Shown here piece after piece: positions 63,195 to 64,000 of a stretch of DNA of 64,000 nucleotides. Origin of the DNA: Parabacteroides merdae ATCC 43184 (GTDB lineage Bacteria > Bacteroidota > Bacteroidia > Bacteroidales > Tannerellaceae); the NCBI RefSeq assembly GCF_025151215.1, contig NZ_CP102286.1:1736001-1800000 (forward strand), read 5' to 3'. How positions within the stretch are numbered: the first letter of the stretch is position 1; the number at the start of each line of letters is the position of its first letter. Below the pieces are notes generated by a model. The model did no database searches. It saw nothing but the letters and a program-made list of their open reading frames with translations, and had not been told where the DNA came from. The translations under genes and the position numbers were made by a program.

Positions 63195-64000
63195 ATGAAA
63201 AAGCTTATTTGTTTATTGTTTTGTTGCCTGCTTTTCCTTCCGGCTGCCGCCCAATGGAAATGGCACAACCCGATGGAAGCCAGTTTTCCGGTTATCCAAA
63301 ATCAAGGATTCACAAAAGAGATCGGAAATTCTTACACACGCCTGCCCGAACGTGCAAAAGGCGTGGTGAGCGAACCGGTATGGAACCTGTCGCAGCATTC
63401 GGCAGGACTCGCCATTCATTTCTACAGTAATGCCCCGCAGATCAAAGTGCGCTACACCGTTACCGGTAGCCTGAATATGCCTCATATGCCTTCGACCGGA
63501 GTGTCGGGAGTCGACCTTTACAGCATTAACAGCGACGGGGAATGGCATTTTTGTTTCGGCAACTATTCTTTCAAGGATACGATCACCTATACATATAATA
63601 ATATAGGCAAAGACCGCTACCACAAACAAGGTTTCGAATACCGGCTTTATCTGCCTTTATACAACGGAGTGAAATGGCTGGAGATCGGTATACCCGAAGA
63701 TGCGAAACTGGAATTCATCCCGGTTTCTCCCGAAAAGCCGATTGTCCTGTACGGAACTTCGATCGCACAAGGGGCCTGCGCCTCCCGCCCGGCAATGGCA
63801 TGGGGAACGATCCTCCAACGTTCGCTGGATTACCCGCTCATAAACCTCGGCTTTTCCGGCAATGGCAAACTGGCGAAAGAAGTGCTGCAATTCATCGGCG
63901 AAATGGATGCCCGGCTGTACATACTGGATTGCATGCCGAACTTGCCCAATCAGAAGGAAGAAGATGTTACGGCTTTGGCCATCGCCGCCGTCAAGCAACT
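63195..64000 (+). CDS. Exported SGNH/GDSL hydrolase, N-terminal part (cut by window edge)
   Basis: Open frame from ATG at 63195 to the right edge without a stop (268 codons). It has a signal peptide (MKKLICLLFCCLLFLPAAAQ), then an N-terminal jelly-roll domain (SQHSAGLAIHFYSNAPQIKV..., about residues 60-170). The SGNH esterase core begins with the nucleophile motif YGTSIAQGACASRPAMAW (block I, Ser in GTSIAQG) and block III LGFSGNGKL. Such enzymes remove acetyl or other ester groups from glycans. It is divergent from the GH97 gene with 111 bases between them, so the two may act on one glycan. The catalytic Asp-His is beyond the edge. Confidence 0.9.
   Translation, partial: MKKLICLLFCCLLFLPAAAQWKWHNPMEASFPVIQNQGFTKEIGNSYTRLPERAKGVVSEPVWNLSQHSAGLAIHFYSNAPQIKVRYTVTGSLNMPHMPSTGVSGVDLYSINSDGEWHFCFGNYSFKDTITYTYNNIGKDRYHKQGFEYRLYLPLYNGVKWLEIGIPEDAKLEFIPVSPEKPIVLYGTSIAQGACASRPAMAWGTILQRSLDYPLINLGFSGNGKLAKEVLQFIGEMDARLYILDCMPNLPNQKEEDVTALAIAAVKQ

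Overview
The window looks like a chromosomal segment of a gut Bacteroidales bacterium, most likely Parabacteroides or a close relative. The genus is my inference; I ran no database search. The order rests on several things seen in the sequence: many start-proximal TAnnTTTG boxes (the Bacteroidetes -7 element), GH92 and GH97 glycosidases, ECF sigma/FecR pairs, a DUF4827 lipoprotein, SPI/SPII-type exported proteins and a type B (T9SS) sorting domain. Base composition is even. There is no transposase, integrase, phage gene, CRISPR array or conjugation gene, so most of the window is core genome with a few small non-coding insertions.

Layout. 0-0.4 kb: 5' end of a GH92 mannosidase gene. 0.5-6.6 kb: a four-gene metal-efflux operon (His/Cys-rich exported protein, His-rich adaptor, HME-RND pump, outer-membrane channel). 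6.6-7.1 kb: a repeat-rich non-coding stretch. 7.2-10.7 kb: TPP-riboswitch-controlled THI4 thiazole synthase, a cytidylate-kinase-like protein, a MATE exporter and a divergent free-methionine-sulfoxide reductase. 10.8-20.1 kb: a giant alpha-2-macroglobulin lipoprotein, an aldo/keto reductase, NhaA and a second cation/proton antiporter, with a candidate 30-residue small protein gene at 16.5 kb. 20.2-31.7 kb: a long minus-strand block of housekeeping and envelope genes (YigZ, UvrA, lytic transglycosylase, type-B-sorted protein, GlmM, DHH phosphoesterase, ComEC, Rpe).

31.9-42 kb is the most unusual part. A 464-bp non-coding element with 16-bp terminal inverted repeats and a TTA direct repeat lies beside an ECF sigma gene. 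Then come a FadL-type barrel, a low-complexity Trp/Gly/Ser/Arg-rich exported protein, and two ECF sigma genes with two paralogous CarboxypepD_reg exported proteins. One sigma gene has a FecR anti-sigma factor and a partner carrying an STN signalling domain but no TonB-receptor barrel. The other sigma gene has no FecR and is followed by a decayed Crp/Fnr gene.

42.4-53.8 kb: queuosine genes queD-queE, dihydroorotase, a PL8 polysaccharide lyase with a CBM9-like tail, glycerol kinase, a class A penicillin-binding protein, and a YeiH-type exporter behind a LysR regulator. 53.8-54.8 kb: a gene-free kilobase with palindromic repeats. 54.9-64 kb: an AsmA-like protein, rfbB/rfbC of dTDP-sugar synthesis, two tandem tRNA-Cys genes, a metallo-beta-lactamase-fold enzyme, a GH97 glycosidase and the 5' part of an SGNH hydrolase gene.

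Starts were shifted inward for several genes (DHH phosphoesterase, Rpe, FadL barrel, QueD, AsmA, RfbC), because signal peptides, family N-termini or -7 boxes place the real start downstream of the longest frame.
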